Positions 1-9,013 are shown, counted from the stretch's first letter. The stretch is DNA of 64,000 nt from Acidobacteriota bacterium (GCA_029781975.1 JAKOVQ010000005.1:124001-188000); one strand, 5' to 3'. Notes: a model not told the origin generated them from the letters alone. Program-made: numbers and translations.

Positions 1-69
1 CTCTTCATCGCGGCCGAAGAGGATACGCGAGGCGGGCCCGGTCCGCCTGCCCCCTTGTCACGGGCGGCG
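1..69. other. Window edge, no gene callable
   Basis: These bases lie just past the stop codon of the AI-2E-type permease gene. A short inverted repeat (CTCTTC at 1-6 with GAAGAG at 16-21) could form a weak hairpin and act as a terminator for that gene. No reading frame here can be tied to a protein family. Confidence 0.3.
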
Positions 70-1185
70 TTAGACCAGCCCGCGGTCCCTCAGCTCCCCC
101 TTGACGTAGGCGTAGACGATCGGGGCGAGGACGACACCCGGGACGCCGAAGGCCACCTCGAAGACGACGATCGCCAGGAAGATCTCCCACGCCTGCGCGC
201 CGATCCGGTTGCCGACGATCCGGGCGTTCACGACGTACTCGAGCTTGTGGACGCCGACGAGGAAGCCGAGCGAGACGAGGGCCAGCCAGGGCGCGACGCC
301 GAAGGAGATCACGACGATCACCGAGTTCGAGACGAGGTTCCCGACGACCGGGAGGAGCCCCGCGAAGAACGTCACCAGGACGAGGGTCCCCGCGAGCGGA
401 AGGCGGAAGCCGAGGGCGGGGAGGAGGGCGAAGAGGTAGAGCGCCGTCAGGACGGTGTTGACGAGCGAGATCTCGACCTGCGCGAGGACGACGCGGTCGA
501 AGGCCTCGGCGAACCGCCGCACCCGACCGGCCATCGCGGCGGCGAGGGGCCGCGGCTCGGGCGGGGCGTGCCGGAGGAAGACCAGGACCGAGGCGAGGAC
601 GCCCATCAGGACGTGGAGCGCCACCCGCCCCGCCAGGCCCCCGGCGTGCGTCAGCTCGGCGGCGTGCTCGCGGAGCCAGGTCGAGAGAGCGGTCCGGAGC
701 TGGTCGGCGTTCCCGACGGACGCGAGCGCCTGGAGCGAGAAGCCCAGGCTCTCCAGCTGGGACCGGGCGCGGTCGACGACGTCGGCCAGCTTCGCGAAGA
801 GGCCCGGCAGGTCGCCGAGGTGCCCGCGCACGAAGGCGAAGAGGCCGAGCGCCGCCGTCGCGGCGACGCCGGCCGAGAGGACGACGACGAGCGCCAGCGC
901 GACGACGCGCGCCGCGCCGTGCGAGAGACGCGGGCCCTTGAGGACGCGCGCGGTCCTCGCGAGGACGAGGTGCGTGAGGAGCCCGGCCACGAGCGCCGGG
1001 ACGAGGTGGGTGTGGAAGACGAAGAGGAGCGCGGCCCCCGCCAGGACGAAGGCGGCGGTCTCGTGTCGGCGGTCCCCTCCCGCCGGGAGGTCCCGCCGCG
1101 GATCGGGAGCAGGCGCCGGCGTCGGCCCGGCGGTCTCTTCCCCGCCGACGAGCCCCGGACCTGCCGGGGTCGCGCTCCCGGTCAC
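70..1185 (-). CDS. AI-2E family transporter (PF01594-type permease)
   Basis: A 371-residue polytopic membrane protein of the AI-2E/PerM family. The family contains putative autoinducer-2 exporters and Na+/H+ antiporters, so the substrate cannot be assigned. Paired hydrophobic segments sit near the N-terminus. A soluble central stretch (around residues 110-170) follows, then a cluster of C-terminal membrane spans with the family-typical glycine- and proline-rich loops, including LLPVVGNLVSNSVIVV. I place the start at a GTG that overlaps the stop codon of the upstream rhomboid gene (GTGA), giving the usual family length of about 350 residues. The frame stays open far upstream, but that part is antisense or out of frame to the rhomboid gene. 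The two genes are probably translationally coupled. Confidence 0.85.
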   Translation of the reverse strand: MTGSATPAGPGLVGGEETAGPTPAPAPDPRRDLPAGGDRRHETAAFVLAGAALLFVFHTHLVPALVAGLLTHLVLARTARVLKGPRLSHGAARVVALALVVVLSAGVAATAALGLFAFVRGHLGDLPGLFAKLADVVDRARSQLESLGFSLQALASVGNADQLRTALSTWLREHAAELTHAGGLAGRVALHVLMGVLASVLVFLRHAPPEPRPLAAAMAGRVRRFAEAFDRVVLAQVEISLVNTVLTALYLFALLPALGFRLPLAGTLVLVTFFAGLLPVVGNLVSNSVIVVISFGVAPWLALVSLGFLVGVHKLEYVVNARIVGNRIGAQAWEIFLAIVVFEVAFGVPGVVLAPIVYAYVKGELRDRGLV

Positions 1186-1880
1186 CGGATCCACGCCCGC
1201 GCCGCCGGTCGGCGCGCCGGCTTGAGGAGGGGGAGGAGGAGGATCCCGGTCGCGAACCCGCCGACGTGCGCCCACCAGGCGACGCCCCCTGCCGCGCCCC
1301 CCTCGGCCACCAGCGACGAGGTCCCCATCCAGAACTGAAGGAGGAACCAGAGGACGAGATAGAACGCGGCCGGGATCTCGACCAGCGGGAAGAGGAAGAA
1401 GAGGGGGACCAGCGTCAGGACGCGCGCCCGGGGGTGGAGGACGAAGTACGCCCCGAGGACCCCGGCGATGGCTCCGGAGGCCCCGACGAGCGGGATCGGA
1501 GAGGAGGCGGAGAGCGCCCCCTGCACGAGGGCGGCGGACGCCCCGCACGCCAGGTAGAAGACGAGGTAGCGGGCGTGGCCGAGGGCGTCCTCGACGTTGT
1601 CGCCGAAGATCCAGAGGTAGAGCATGTTCCCCGCGACGTGCCAGAGGCCGCCGTGGAGGAACGTCGAGCTGACCAGCGTCACCAGCTCCGTTCCCATCGT
1701 CGCGCCGAACCGGGCCGGGTGGAAAAACCGGACGGGGACGAAGCCCCAGGAGACGATGAAGGCCTGCGCGTTGGGCCCTTGCAGCACCTGGAAGAGGAAG
1801 ACGACGCTGCAGGCGACGATCAGCGCCACGTTCACGACCGGTGGCGATCGGTGCGGGATGTCGTCTCGAAGAGGGATCAA
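1182..1880 (-). CDS. Rhomboid family intramembrane serine protease
   Basis: A 232-residue rhomboid that cleaves substrates inside the inner membrane using a Ser-His dyad. The signature parts are all visible: HVAGNMLYL (HxxxN motif), GASGAIAG with catalytic Ser near residue 135, and AHVGGFATG with His near residue 205, on about six membrane spans. The frame is open up to 1976, but I start at the TTG at 1878-1880. The protein then begins with the L-I-P-L-R-D sequence typical of this subfamily. A -10-like TATCAT lies 8 nt before it (1889-1894), and the longer frame would run into the terminator hairpin of hup. The downstream permease gene overlaps by 4 bp. The substrate is unknown. Confidence 0.88.
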   Translation of the reverse strand: MIPLRDDIPHRSPPVVNVALIVACSVVFLFQVLQGPNAQAFIVSWGFVPVRFFHPARFGATMGTELVTLVSSTFLHGGLWHVAGNMLYLWIFGDNVEDALGHARYLVFYLACGASAALVQGALSASSPIPLVGASGAIAGVLGAYFVLHPRARVLTLVPLFFLFPLVEIPAAFYLVLWFLLQFWMGTSSLVAEGGAAGGVAWWAHVGGFATGILLLPLLKPARRPAARAWIR

Positions 1881-1977
1881 GCCGCCGGATGATACGGGCA
1901 GAGCCTCCGGGCGCGCGCGCCGACGCCGGCGCGATCGTGGGACGCGGCCGACGGCGGAGCGCGACGGAGACGACAAG

Positions 1978-2007
1978 AGGACGTCCCGGACCGTGCCGGG
2001 ACGTCCT
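1978..2007 (-). terminator. Perfect 12-bp hairpin downstream of hup
   Basis: AGGACGTCCCGG (1978-1989) and CCGGGACGTCCT (1996-2007) form a perfect 12-bp stem with a 6-nt loop, about 75 nt after the hup stop codon. On the minus strand it is followed by CTTGTCGTCT, not a clean T run. It is best read as the end of the hup transcript, separating it from the rhomboid gene. Confidence 0.6.
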
Positions 2008-2080
2008 CCGGGCGGCCGCCGACCGGCCGCTCATCGCTCGGGACGCAGAGGGGCGCGGGGGATTCCGGCCCCGTCCGCTC

Positions 2081-2368
2081 CTAGCGCCGCTTCTTGTTCA
2101 GAAGCTCCTTGAGGTCCTTGCCCGCCTTGAACTTGGCAGCCTTGGCCGCAGCGATCTTGATCTTCGCCTTCGTCTGCGGGTTGATGCCCGTGCGGGCCTT
2201 GCGCTCGGCGACGCTGAAGATGCCGAGGCCCGGAACCGCGACCCGCTCGCCCTTCTTCAGGGACCCGCAGATCGCATTCACGAACGCCTCGAAGGCGGCG
2301 GTCGCGTCCTTCTTCGACAGCTCGGTGTCTTCGGAGATGGCGTCGACGATTTCGGCCTTTCCAGCCAT
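2081..2368 (-). CDS. hup: HU family DNA-binding protein
   Basis: A 95-residue nucleoid protein of the HU/IHF family, which binds and bends DNA as a dimer. The order of elements is typical: an N-terminal helical dimerisation part (AEIVDAISEDTELSKKDA), then the beta-arm region with GLGIFSVAERKARTGINPQT, where R-x-G-x-NPQT is the DNA-clasping arm motif, and a Lys-rich C-terminal helix. The gene is monocistronic. It has an AGGAGG ribosome site about 8 nt before ATG, a consensus promoter at 2432-2460 and a strong hairpin downstream. This fits high, independent expression. The sequence does not let me separate HU-alpha from HU-beta types. Confidence 0.96.
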   Translation of the reverse strand: MAGKAEIVDAISEDTELSKKDATAAFEAFVNAICGSLKKGERVAVPGLGIFSVAERKARTGINPQTKAKIKIAAAKAAKFKAGKDLKELLNKKRR

Positions 2369-2431
2369 GTGGGGAACCTCCTCTACTTCTACCTGAATCT
2401 ATCTAGCGTTCGCCGTGCGCGAATCGCGGGA

Positions 2432-2460
2432 AATGTAGGCTTCGCGACCCGTCGTGTCAA
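2432..2460 (-). promoter_or_regulatory. Sigma70-type promoter of hup
   Basis: Reading the minus strand, TTGACA (2455-2460, a perfect -35) is followed after 17 bp by TACATT (2432-2437, -10). The predicted start near 2425 gives a leader of roughly 55-60 nt that includes AGGAGG. It is the best canonical promoter in the window. Confidence 0.8.
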
Positions 2461-2487
2461 CGGGAAAGAAGCGAAAAAGCCGCTTGT

Positions 2488-3828
2488 TCAGCGCGCTCCG
2501 GGCGCCCGCCGGAGGACCGAGGCGGTGAAACCGTCGTTCCACGGGCCGGGAGCCACGCGAAAAAGGCCCGTCCCGCGCTCCGCGGCGCCGAGGGGGTCCG
2601 GAAGGGACCCCGCGTCGGGACGGGCGCGGAAGGCGTCCGCGCGCCGTCCGAGGACCCGCGCCACGACCTCCTCGTTCTCCTCGGGCTCCAGCGAGCAGGT
2701 CACGTAGACGACGGTCCCTCCCGGGGCGCAGAGATCGAGCGCGGCGTCGAGGAGCCGCTCCTGCACCTCGGCGAATCCACGGAGGTCCTCGGGGCGGAGC
2801 CGCCACCGGATCTCGGGGCTCTTCCGCAGCGTCCCCGTGCCGGAGCACGGGGCGTCGAGGAGGACGCTGGCCGCCCTGCCTCGGGCGAGCGGGGGTCTCC
2901 CGGCGTCGGCGACCACCGCCAGCACCTCGTCGCGGCGGCCCGCCGAGGAGAGGTTCGACGCGAGGCGGAACGCCCGGCGCGGGTGGCGCTCGAGGGCGAC
3001 CACGCGCCGCGCCCGCCCGGTCGCCAGGAGGCAGCGGGTCTTCCCGCCGGGCGCGGCCGCGAGGTCGACGACGACGTCGGCCGGCGGCACGAGCTCGGCC
3101 ATCGCCTGCGCCGCCGAGTCGACGACGGCCACCGCGCCGGAGCGGATGGCGGGGTGCGCGCCCGCCTCCCGCCCCGCGACCCGGTAGGCGAGCGGCGCCC
3201 AGGCGACCTTCTCGAGCGGGAGGCCCTCCGCGGCGAGGCGGGCGACGACGTCCGCGGCCGGCTCCCCTCGAGGGTCGAGCAGCACCTCGACGGGGGTGTC
3301 GGCGTTGTCGGCCTCGAGCGCGGCCCGGGCCGCCGGCTCGCCGAGGAGATCCACCCAGCGCCTCACGAGCCAGAGCGGGTGCGACGTCTCCACGGACAGC
3401 CGCTCGATCGGCCCGGCCCCGGGCCCCAGGTCGACCCGGCCCGGTCGCTCCTCGGTCGCCGCCACGCGGCGGAGGACGGCGTTGGCGAGGCCCGCGGCCC
3501 GGGGAGCGGCGGCCTTCAGCGCGGCGACGGTCTCGCCGACCGCGGCGTGGGGAGGGACGCGGTCCATCAGGAGGAGCTGCGCCGCCCCGAGCCTCAGCGC
3601 CGCGCGGACGGGGGCTTCGAGCGAGGCCACCGGCCGGTCCAGGGAGCGCGCCAGGACGTGGTCGAGGCGGAGCGCGTGGCGCAGGGTGGTCCGGACGAGG
3701 GCGCGCAGGAGCGCCCCCTCGCGGGGCGGCATCCGGCGGGCGCGCGCGTCGACGAGGGGCGCGGCGTGCGCGCGGTCCCTCTCGACCCGCACGAGGACGT
3801 CCAGGGCCGCCGCCCGGGCCGGGCTCAC
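2488..3828 (-). CDS. rsmB: 16S rRNA (cytosine(967)-C5)-methyltransferase RsmB
   Basis: A 446-residue SAM-dependent RNA methyltransferase acting on C967 of 16S rRNA. The N-terminal about 140 residues form a NusB-like RNA-binding domain. The C-terminal NOP2/Sun domain carries the SAM-binding stretch VVDLAAAPGGKT, the DAPCSGTGTLRKSPEIRWR motif and the catalytic-cysteine motif YVTCSLEPEENE. The start is a GTG overlapping the fmt stop codon (GTGA); an earlier in-frame ATG would place 37 extra low-quality residues inside fmt. The fmt-rsmB order is conserved in many bacteria, usually together with def or priA. Overlap with fmt implies coupled translation. Confidence 0.95.
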   Translation of the reverse strand: MSPARAAALDVLVRVERDRAHAAPLVDARARRMPPREGALLRALVRTTLRHALRLDHVLARSLDRPVASLEAPVRAALRLGAAQLLLMDRVPPHAAVGETVAALKAAAPRAAGLANAVLRRVAATEERPGRVDLGPGAGPIERLSVETSHPLWLVRRWVDLLGEPAARAALEADNADTPVEVLLDPRGEPAADVVARLAAEGLPLEKVAWAPLAYRVAGREAGAHPAIRSGAVAVVDSAAQAMAELVPPADVVVDLAAAPGGKTRCLLATGRARRVVALERHPRRAFRLASNLSSAGRRDEVLAVVADAGRPPLARGRAASVLLDAPCSGTGTLRKSPEIRWRLRPEDLRGFAEVQERLLDAALDLCAPGGTVVYVTCSLEPEENEEVVARVLGRRADAFRARPDAGSLPDPLGAAERGTGLFRVAPGPWNDGFTASVLRRAPGAR

Positions 3829-4751
3829 GCGAGCCGCTCGCCCGGCGCGAGCCGCTCCCCGCGGCAGAACGCGGCGGCCGGGAGCGCCTTCCGCCCCTCG
3901 GCCTGCAGCTCCGAGATCGCCAGCGCCCCCGCGCCGCACGCCACGACGATAACGTCGCCGGCCTCGAGGACCTCCCCCGGCTCGCGGCCCGCGACGCCGG
4001 GGCGGCTCGCGACGCGCCCGAGCTTCAGCCGGGCGGCGCCGCGGAAGCAGAAGAGGCCGGGCCAGGGCGAGAAGGCCCGCGAGCGGCGGACCAGCTCCTC
4101 GGCCGTCCGGGTCCAGTCGACGCGGCCGTCCTCGCGACGGATCTTCGGGCAGAGCGTCGCCCGGGCGTCGTCCTGCGCGACGGCGGCGGCCGCTCCGGAG
4201 GCGATCCCGGGCAGCGTCTCGACGAGGAGCCGGGCGCCGAGCGCCGCGAGCCGGCGCGAGAGGGCGCCCGCGTCCTCGTCCTCGCCGATCGGCGTCGTCG
4301 CCGCCGCGTAGAGAGGGCCGGTATCCATCCCCGCCTCCATCCGCATGATCGAGACTCCCGACTCCGCGTCCCCCGCGAGGAGGGCCGCCTGGACGGGCGA
4401 GGCGCCGCGCCAGCGCGGGAGGACCGACCCGTGGACGTTCACGCAGCCGTGCCGCGGCAGGTCGAGGACCCGCTGGGGGAGGATCTTCCCGTACGCGGCG
4501 ACGACGAAGACGTCGGCCCGGGGCGCGGCGAGCGCGGCGAGCGCCGCGTCGTCCCTCAGGGTGGCGGGCTGGAGGAGCGCGAGGCCCCGCTCGCGCGCCG
4601 CCCGCGCTACCGGCGGGTCGGTGGGGACCGCCTTGCGACCCACCGGCCTGGCCGGCTGGGAGACGACGAGCGCCACCTCGTGCCCGGCCGAGAGGAGCGC
4701 CTCGAGCGACGGCAGGGCGAAGTCGGGCGACCCGAAGAAGACGGCCTTCAT
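3825..4751 (-). CDS. fmt: Methionyl-tRNA formyltransferase
   Basis: A 308-residue enzyme that formylates initiator Met-tRNA using 10-formyl-tetrahydrofolate. The N-terminal formyltransferase fold begins AVFFGSPDFALPSLEALL. The catalytic region holds NVHGSVLPRWRGASPVQ (Asn and His of the active site) and MDTGP (catalytic Asp). The C-terminal about 100 residues form the OB-fold tRNA-binding domain. I use the ATG at 4749-4751, which has GAGG upstream; a GTG three codons earlier is also possible. It lies between ftsK and rsmB in one minus-strand run and overlaps rsmB by 4 bp. Confidence 0.95.
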   Translation of the reverse strand: MKAVFFGSPDFALPSLEALLSAGHEVALVVSQPARPVGRKAVPTDPPVARAARERGLALLQPATLRDDAALAALAAPRADVFVVAAYGKILPQRVLDLPRHGCVNVHGSVLPRWRGASPVQAALLAGDAESGVSIMRMEAGMDTGPLYAAATTPIGEDEDAGALSRRLAALGARLLVETLPGIASGAAAAVAQDDARATLCPKIRREDGRVDWTRTAEELVRRSRAFSPWPGLFCFRGAARLKLGRVASRPGVAGREPGEVLEAGDVIVVACGAGALAISELQAEGRKALPAAAFCRGERLAPGERLA

Positions 4752-4773
4752 CGCGGGCACGCCTCGCGGCGTG

Positions 4774-7296
4774 TCACGTCCGCTTCGCCCGGTCGATCTC
4801 GTCGAAGTAATCGGGCGCCACGAGGATCTCGCGGCTCTTGGAGCCTCCGGCGGGGGGACCGACGACGCCGTCGCGCTGCATCATGTCGATCAGCTTCCCG
4901 GCGCGCGAGAAGCCGATCTCGAGCCGCCGCTGGAGGAACGAGATCGACGCCATCCGCTCGCGGACGACGAGGCGCGCCGCCTGGTCGTACATCGGGTCGG
5001 CGTCGTCGTCGCGGGCGCCCCCCTTCCCGTTCGCCTCGACGCTCGCCGCCTCGCGGTCGGCGGTGACCGAGTCGTCGTAGATCGGCCGTGCCTGCTTCTT
5101 GAGGAAGCGGCAGATCTCCTTGATCTCGTCCCCGCCGACGTAGCCGCCGTGGACGCGGGCGAGGTAGGAGGTGCCCGGGGCGAGGTAGAGCATGTCCCCC
5201 TGCCCCAGGAGCGACTCGGCGCCGACGGCGTCGAGGATGGTCCGCGAGTCGATCTTGGTCCGCGTCGTGAAGGCGACGCGGCACGGGAGGTTCGCCTTGA
5301 TCGTCCCGGTGATGACGTCGACGGAGGGGCGCTGGGTGGCCAGGATCAGGTGGATGCCGACGGCGCGCGCCTTCTGGGCGAGGCGGGCGACCGACTCCTC
5401 GATGTCGCGCGGGGCGGTCATCATCAGGTCGGCCAGCTCGTCGATGACGATGACGATGTACGGCATCGGCGAGATCGCCCCGTCCGCGCCGTTCGTCTTG
5501 AGCTTGTCCCCCAGCTTCTCCCTCACCTCGGCGACCGCCTCCGGGTCGCGGATCGCCGCGTTGTACTGCTCGATGTTGCGGACGCCGGGCCACTCGGAGA
5601 GGAGCTTGTAGCGCCCTTCCATCTCGTCGACCGCCCACTTCAGGGCGTTGGCCGCCTTCTTCGGGTCGACGACGACCGGCACGAGGAGGTGCGGGAGGTC
5701 GTCGTAGTCCTTCATGTCGTTCATCTTCGGGTCGACGAAGATGAACTTCACCTCGTCGGGGCGCGCCTTGTAGAGGATCGACGTGATCATCCCGTTCAGG
5801 CCGACGCTCTTGCCGGCGCCCGTCATCCCGGCGACCAGGAGGTGCGGCATCCGGGCGAGGTCGGCGACGATCGGCACCCCCTCGACGTCGATCCCCAGCG
5901 CGATCGTCAGGAGCGAGGGGGAGCGCTTGAACCGCTCGCTCTCGATCACCTCCCGGAGGGAGATCAGGTCGCGGCTCCGGTTCGGGACCTCGATGCCGAC
6001 GGCCGAGCGGCCCGGGATCCGCTCGATCCTCACCTTCTCGGCCGCGAGGGCGAGGGCGAGGTCGTTCTCGAGGCTCGCGATCCGCGCCACCTTCACTCCG
6101 GCGGACGGCTTGAACTCGTACGTCGTGACGACCGGGCCGGGACGGTAGGTCTCGACCAGCCCCTCGACCCCGAACTCGAGGCACTTGGCCGTGATCAGCT
6201 CCATCGTCGCGACGAACTCCTCCCGGCTCTTCTCGCGGTCGCGCTTCGGGGCGGCCCGCAGGAGGCGCTCGGGCGGGAAGATCCACCCCCCCGACTCCTT
6301 CGGCGAGGGGAACGGGAGGATCCTCTGCGGAGCGTCCTCCTTCTTCAGCTGCGCCGGGCGGGCGACGGGGACCGCGCGCGCCGGAGGCGGAGGAGGAGCG
6401 GCCGCGGCCGGGACCGTCGAGCCGAGGGCGACGCCCGGCGCGGCCTCCGCTCCCGCGGCGACCCCCGCTCCGGAGGCCGCGGCGCCGGGGCGCGGCCGCG
6501 CGCGCTCGATGGAGAAGCGTCCCGCGCCGGTCCTCTCCTCGACCCTGAGGCGCGAGAAGGTCGGGATGTAGACCACGTCCGCCTCGGGCTTGCCGCCCCC
6601 GTCCTCGGCGGGATCGGACGGGTTGGTGCGCGCCCGCTCGAGGTGCTTCTTGACGACCTCGCGGCGGAGGCGCTCCTTCTGGTCGTGCTGCTTCCTCCGC
6701 TCCCGGTCGAGGCGCCAGGCCGAGACGCTTCCGGTCACACGCGTCACGATTCCCCGCACGGCCTCCCCGAGCGAGAGCGAGGTCGCCAGGAGGAGCCCGA
6801 TCAGGAGGGCCGCCGACAGGAGGATGGCCGCGCCGGGCGGGTTGAGCGCGGCCACGAGCCCGGAGGCGATCAGGTCGCCGACGAAGCCTCCCGCGCCGAC
6901 CCCTCCTCCCAGGAGAGAGGGCCGCCCGAGCGCGAGCTGGAAGAGCGCGGCCGAGGAGAGGAGGGTGGCGACCAGCCCGAGAGCCTTCGTCCCCCAGGCG
7001 GTGACCGGCCGCCCCGACACCTTCCGTGCGCCGACGGCGAGGAGGACGAGGGGGACGAGGAAGGCCGAGCAGCCGAAGAACTGGAGGGAGCCGTCCGCGT
7101 AGGAGGCGCCGATCCGCCCCGCCCAGTTCCTGGGCCGCGCGTCGGCGTCGGCGACGGCCGAGAAGAGCGACGGGTCGGCGGGGTGGTACGAGGCGAGGGC
7201 GGCCAGGAGGACGAGCGCGGCGGCGACGAGGAGGATGCCGAGGAACTCGTCCCGGCGCTTCGCGAGCCCTTCGGGGCGTGCGGGGGCAGGGGTCAT
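4774..7296 (-). CDS. ftsK: DNA translocase FtsK/SpoIIIE
   Basis: An 840-residue septal DNA pump that moves chromosome dimer-resolution sites and clears DNA from the division plane. It has four or five N-terminal membrane spans (about residues 18-190), then an Ala/Pro-rich linker (about 230-370). The RecA-like motor follows with Walker A GMTGAGKS and Walker B IVIDELADLMM, and a C-terminal gamma winged-helix domain that reads polar DNA motifs (QRRLEIGFSRAGKLIDMM). The linker is short compared with E. coli FtsK, so the protein resembles SpoIIIE/short FtsK. The chosen ATG lies 7 bp after the uppP stop; an in-frame upstream extension overlaps uppP and is rejected. Confidence 0.95.
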   Translation of the reverse strand: MTPAPARPEGLAKRRDEFLGILLVAAALVLLAALASYHPADPSLFSAVADADARPRNWAGRIGASYADGSLQFFGCSAFLVPLVLLAVGARKVSGRPVTAWGTKALGLVATLLSSAALFQLALGRPSLLGGGVGAGGFVGDLIASGLVAALNPPGAAILLSAALLIGLLLATSLSLGEAVRGIVTRVTGSVSAWRLDRERRKQHDQKERLRREVVKKHLERARTNPSDPAEDGGGKPEADVVYIPTFSRLRVEERTGAGRFSIERARPRPGAAASGAGVAAGAEAAPGVALGSTVPAAAAPPPPPARAVPVARPAQLKKEDAPQRILPFPSPKESGGWIFPPERLLRAAPKRDREKSREEFVATMELITAKCLEFGVEGLVETYRPGPVVTTYEFKPSAGVKVARIASLENDLALALAAEKVRIERIPGRSAVGIEVPNRSRDLISLREVIESERFKRSPSLLTIALGIDVEGVPIVADLARMPHLLVAGMTGAGKSVGLNGMITSILYKARPDEVKFIFVDPKMNDMKDYDDLPHLLVPVVVDPKKAANALKWAVDEMEGRYKLLSEWPGVRNIEQYNAAIRDPEAVAEVREKLGDKLKTNGADGAISPMPYIVIVIDELADLMMTAPRDIEESVARLAQKARAVGIHLILATQRPSVDVITGTIKANLPCRVAFTTRTKIDSRTILDAVGAESLLGQGDMLYLAPGTSYLARVHGGYVGGDEIKEICRFLKKQARPIYDDSVTADREAASVEANGKGGARDDDADPMYDQAARLVVRERMASISFLQRRLEIGFSRAGKLIDMMQRDGVVGPPAGGSKSREILVAPDYFDEIDRAKRT

Positions 7297-7303
7297 CTCG
7301 GTC

Positions 7304-8140
7304 TCACCGCATCCCGGCGCCCAGCAGCGCGAGGCCGAGGACGCCACAGTAGAGGACGAAGGGCCAGAGCCTGTTCCGGACGACGAGGCCGAGGAGGAGG
7401 GCGACGGCGAGGTAGCCGACCACGCCGGCCGTCACCATCCCGACGGCGTACGAGGGGAGGCTGGCGCCGCTCGTCACGAGGACGCCGGTCTTGTGGTACT
7501 CGTGGAGGTTCTCCACGACGGCGGCGGCGAGGATCGTGGGGATCGACAGCAGGAAGGAGAACTCCGCCGCGGCCTGCCGCGAGAGCCCGGAGAAGAGGCC
7601 GACGGCGATCGTGTTCCCCGACCGCGACAGGCCCCGGAAGAGGGCGGAGAGGGACTGGCACCCCCCGACGAGCACGGCGTCGCGGAGCGAGACCTCGTCG
7701 AGGCTCCGGCCGGCGCCGCCCCGCCTCCGCCCCACCACCTGCGCGGCGAGGAGGAGGAGCGAGGTCGCGACGAGCGCGAGCCCCATCCTGGCGAGGGAGG
7801 GCTCCACGTCGAGCGCGAGCCGGCGGAGCGGGACGGTCACGGCCCCGGTCGCCGCCACCGCCGCCGCCAGGGCGATCACCAGCCGCGCCGAGCGCCGCCG
7901 GAGAGCCGGGTCCCGGCCGAGGAGGTCCCGGACGTAGGACAGGATCCGCTCCCGGAAAAAGAGGGTCACCGCCACGAGCGTCCCGAGGTGGAGCATCACG
8001 TCGAAGAGGAGGCCCGGCTGGGAGAACCCGGGCAGGAGGCGCTGCGCCAGGACGAGGTGCGCGCTCGACGAGACGGGGAGGAACTCCGTCAGACCCTGCA
8101 AGACCCCCAGCAGGACCGCCTGCCAGAGCGGAATCGACAT
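7304..8140 (-). CDS. uppP: Undecaprenyl-diphosphatase UppP (BacA)
   Basis: A 278-residue inner-membrane phosphatase that recycles undecaprenyl diphosphate to the monophosphate carrier used for peptidoglycan and other surface polymers; family members give bacitracin resistance. Both signature regions are intact: GLTEFLPVSSSAHL near the N-terminus and GLSRSGNTI mid-protein, on about eight hydrophobic helices. The ATG is only 6 nt after TAAAAT (8147-8152), which itself directly follows the TGA of rsmA. No Shine-Dalgarno sequence fits, so this gene may also be transcribed separately as a leaderless mRNA. Confidence 0.95.
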   Translation of the reverse strand: MSIPLWQAVLLGVLQGLTEFLPVSSSAHLVLAQRLLPGFSQPGLLFDVMLHLGTLVAVTLFFRERILSYVRDLLGRDPALRRRSARLVIALAAAVAATGAVTVPLRRLALDVEPSLARMGLALVATSLLLLAAQVVGRRRGGAGRSLDEVSLRDAVLVGGCQSLSALFRGLSRSGNTIAVGLFSGLSRQAAAEFSFLLSIPTILAAAVVENLHEYHKTGVLVTSGASLPSYAVGMVTAGVVGYLAVALLLGLVVRNRLWPFVLYCGVLGLALLGAGMR

Positions 8141-8146
8141 CGACCG

Positions 8147-8152
8147 ATTTTA
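8147..8152 (-). promoter_or_regulatory. -10-like TAAAAT immediately before uppP
   Basis: TGA-TAAAAT resembles an extended -10 element and ends 6 nt before the uppP ATG. A transcript from it would start at or within a few bases of the start codon. It is listed as the clearest case of a pattern described in the findings. Confidence 0.45.
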
Positions 8153-9013
8153 TCAGCCGCTGCCCGATCGTGCCGGAAGTTCGACGTCCCGGCCGCCGTC
8201 GCCGGGCGGCGGGAGCGCGGCGGCGAGCCGCTCGAACGCGTCGAGGCCGATCTCCTCCGCGCGGGTGGTCGCGGGCAGGCCGGCGGCCCGGAGCGCCCCG
8301 GCGGCGCGCTCGCGGCCCCACCGCGCGCCCAGGGCGTTGAGGAGGGTCTTCCTCCGGCTCGCGAAGCCGGCCGACGCCACGGCGAGGGCCCCCGCCGTCC
8401 CGGGCCGTGGCGGCCGCGGGACGAGCGCGACCACGGACGAGACGACCTTCGGAGGGGGCGAGAACTCGCCCGGGGCGACGTCGAAGAGGCGCGCGGCGGC
8501 GGCGTGCGCGGCGACGTCCACCGAGAGGAAGCCGTAGCCCGGCGTTCCGGGCCGTGCGGCGATCCGCTCCGCCACCTCCTTCTGGACCATCACGACGACC
8601 CTCGGGAAGAGGTCGGGCCTGCGGACGAAGCGCCGGACCATCGGCGTCGCCGACTCGTACGGGAGGTTCCCGACGAGGGGGACGGGCGGACCGCCGGCGA
8701 GGGCGACGAGGGCGTCGAGGTCGAACGTGACGGCGTCCCCCTCGACGATGGTGAGGCGCCCCGGCGGGAGGCGGCTCCGGAGGGCGGCGGCGAGCCCCCC
8801 ATCCAGCTCGAGGGCCACGACGGAGAGTCCCCGGGAGAGGAGGGGCCCGGTCAGGGCGCCGCGCCCGGGACCGACCTCCACCACGTGAACCTCGGCACCG
8901 GCAGCCGCGGTCGCGGCCACGCCCTCCGGGGCCAGGACCGCCTCGACGATCCTCTCCACCGTCCGTCCACCCCGGAGGAAGTGCTGGCCGAGCCGCCTCC
9001 TTGACGCTCTCAC
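8153..9013 (-). CDS. rsmA: 16S rRNA (adenine(1518)-N6/adenine(1519)-N6)-dimethyltransferase
   Basis: A 286-residue KsgA/RsmA enzyme that dimethylates two adjacent adenines in helix 45 of 16S rRNA during 30S maturation. It starts with the family hallmark RRRLGQHFLRG. It carries the SAM-binding VEVGPGRGALTGPLL, the catalytic GNLPYESATP (NLPY motif) and SPPPKVVSSVV. The GTG start (9011-9013) lies 7 nt after TAGTTT (9021-9026), a possible -10 for a leaderless message. The longer open frame upstream is antisense to trxA. It heads the rsmA-uppP-ftsK-fmt-rsmB run and is divergent from trxA. Confidence 0.95.
   Translation of the reverse strand: MRASRRRLGQHFLRGGRTVERIVEAVLAPEGVAATAAAGAEVHVVEVGPGRGALTGPLLSRGLSVVALELDGGLAAALRSRLPPGRLTIVEGDAVTFDLDALVALAGGPPVPLVGNLPYESATPMVRRFVRRPDLFPRVVVMVQKEVAERIAARPGTPGYGFLSVDVAAHAAAARLFDVAPGEFSPPPKVVSSVVALVPRPPRPGTAGALAVASAGFASRRKTLLNALGARWGRERAAGALRAAGLPATTRAEEIGLDAFERLAAALPPPGDGGRDVELPARSGSG

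Noticed and set aside
1881-2034. Upstream extension of the rhomboid and permease frames
   Set aside because: It crosses the hup terminator hairpin, is Arg/Pro-rich without family similarity, and the rhomboid start at 1880 matches family length and has a -10-like element.
4345-8340. A 1331-codon plus-strand open frame opposite fmt, ftsK and uppP
   Set aside because: It is antisense to genes with complete family motifs, has a biased Arg/Asp/Gly/Glu composition typical of out-of-frame GC-rich DNA, and shows no domain.
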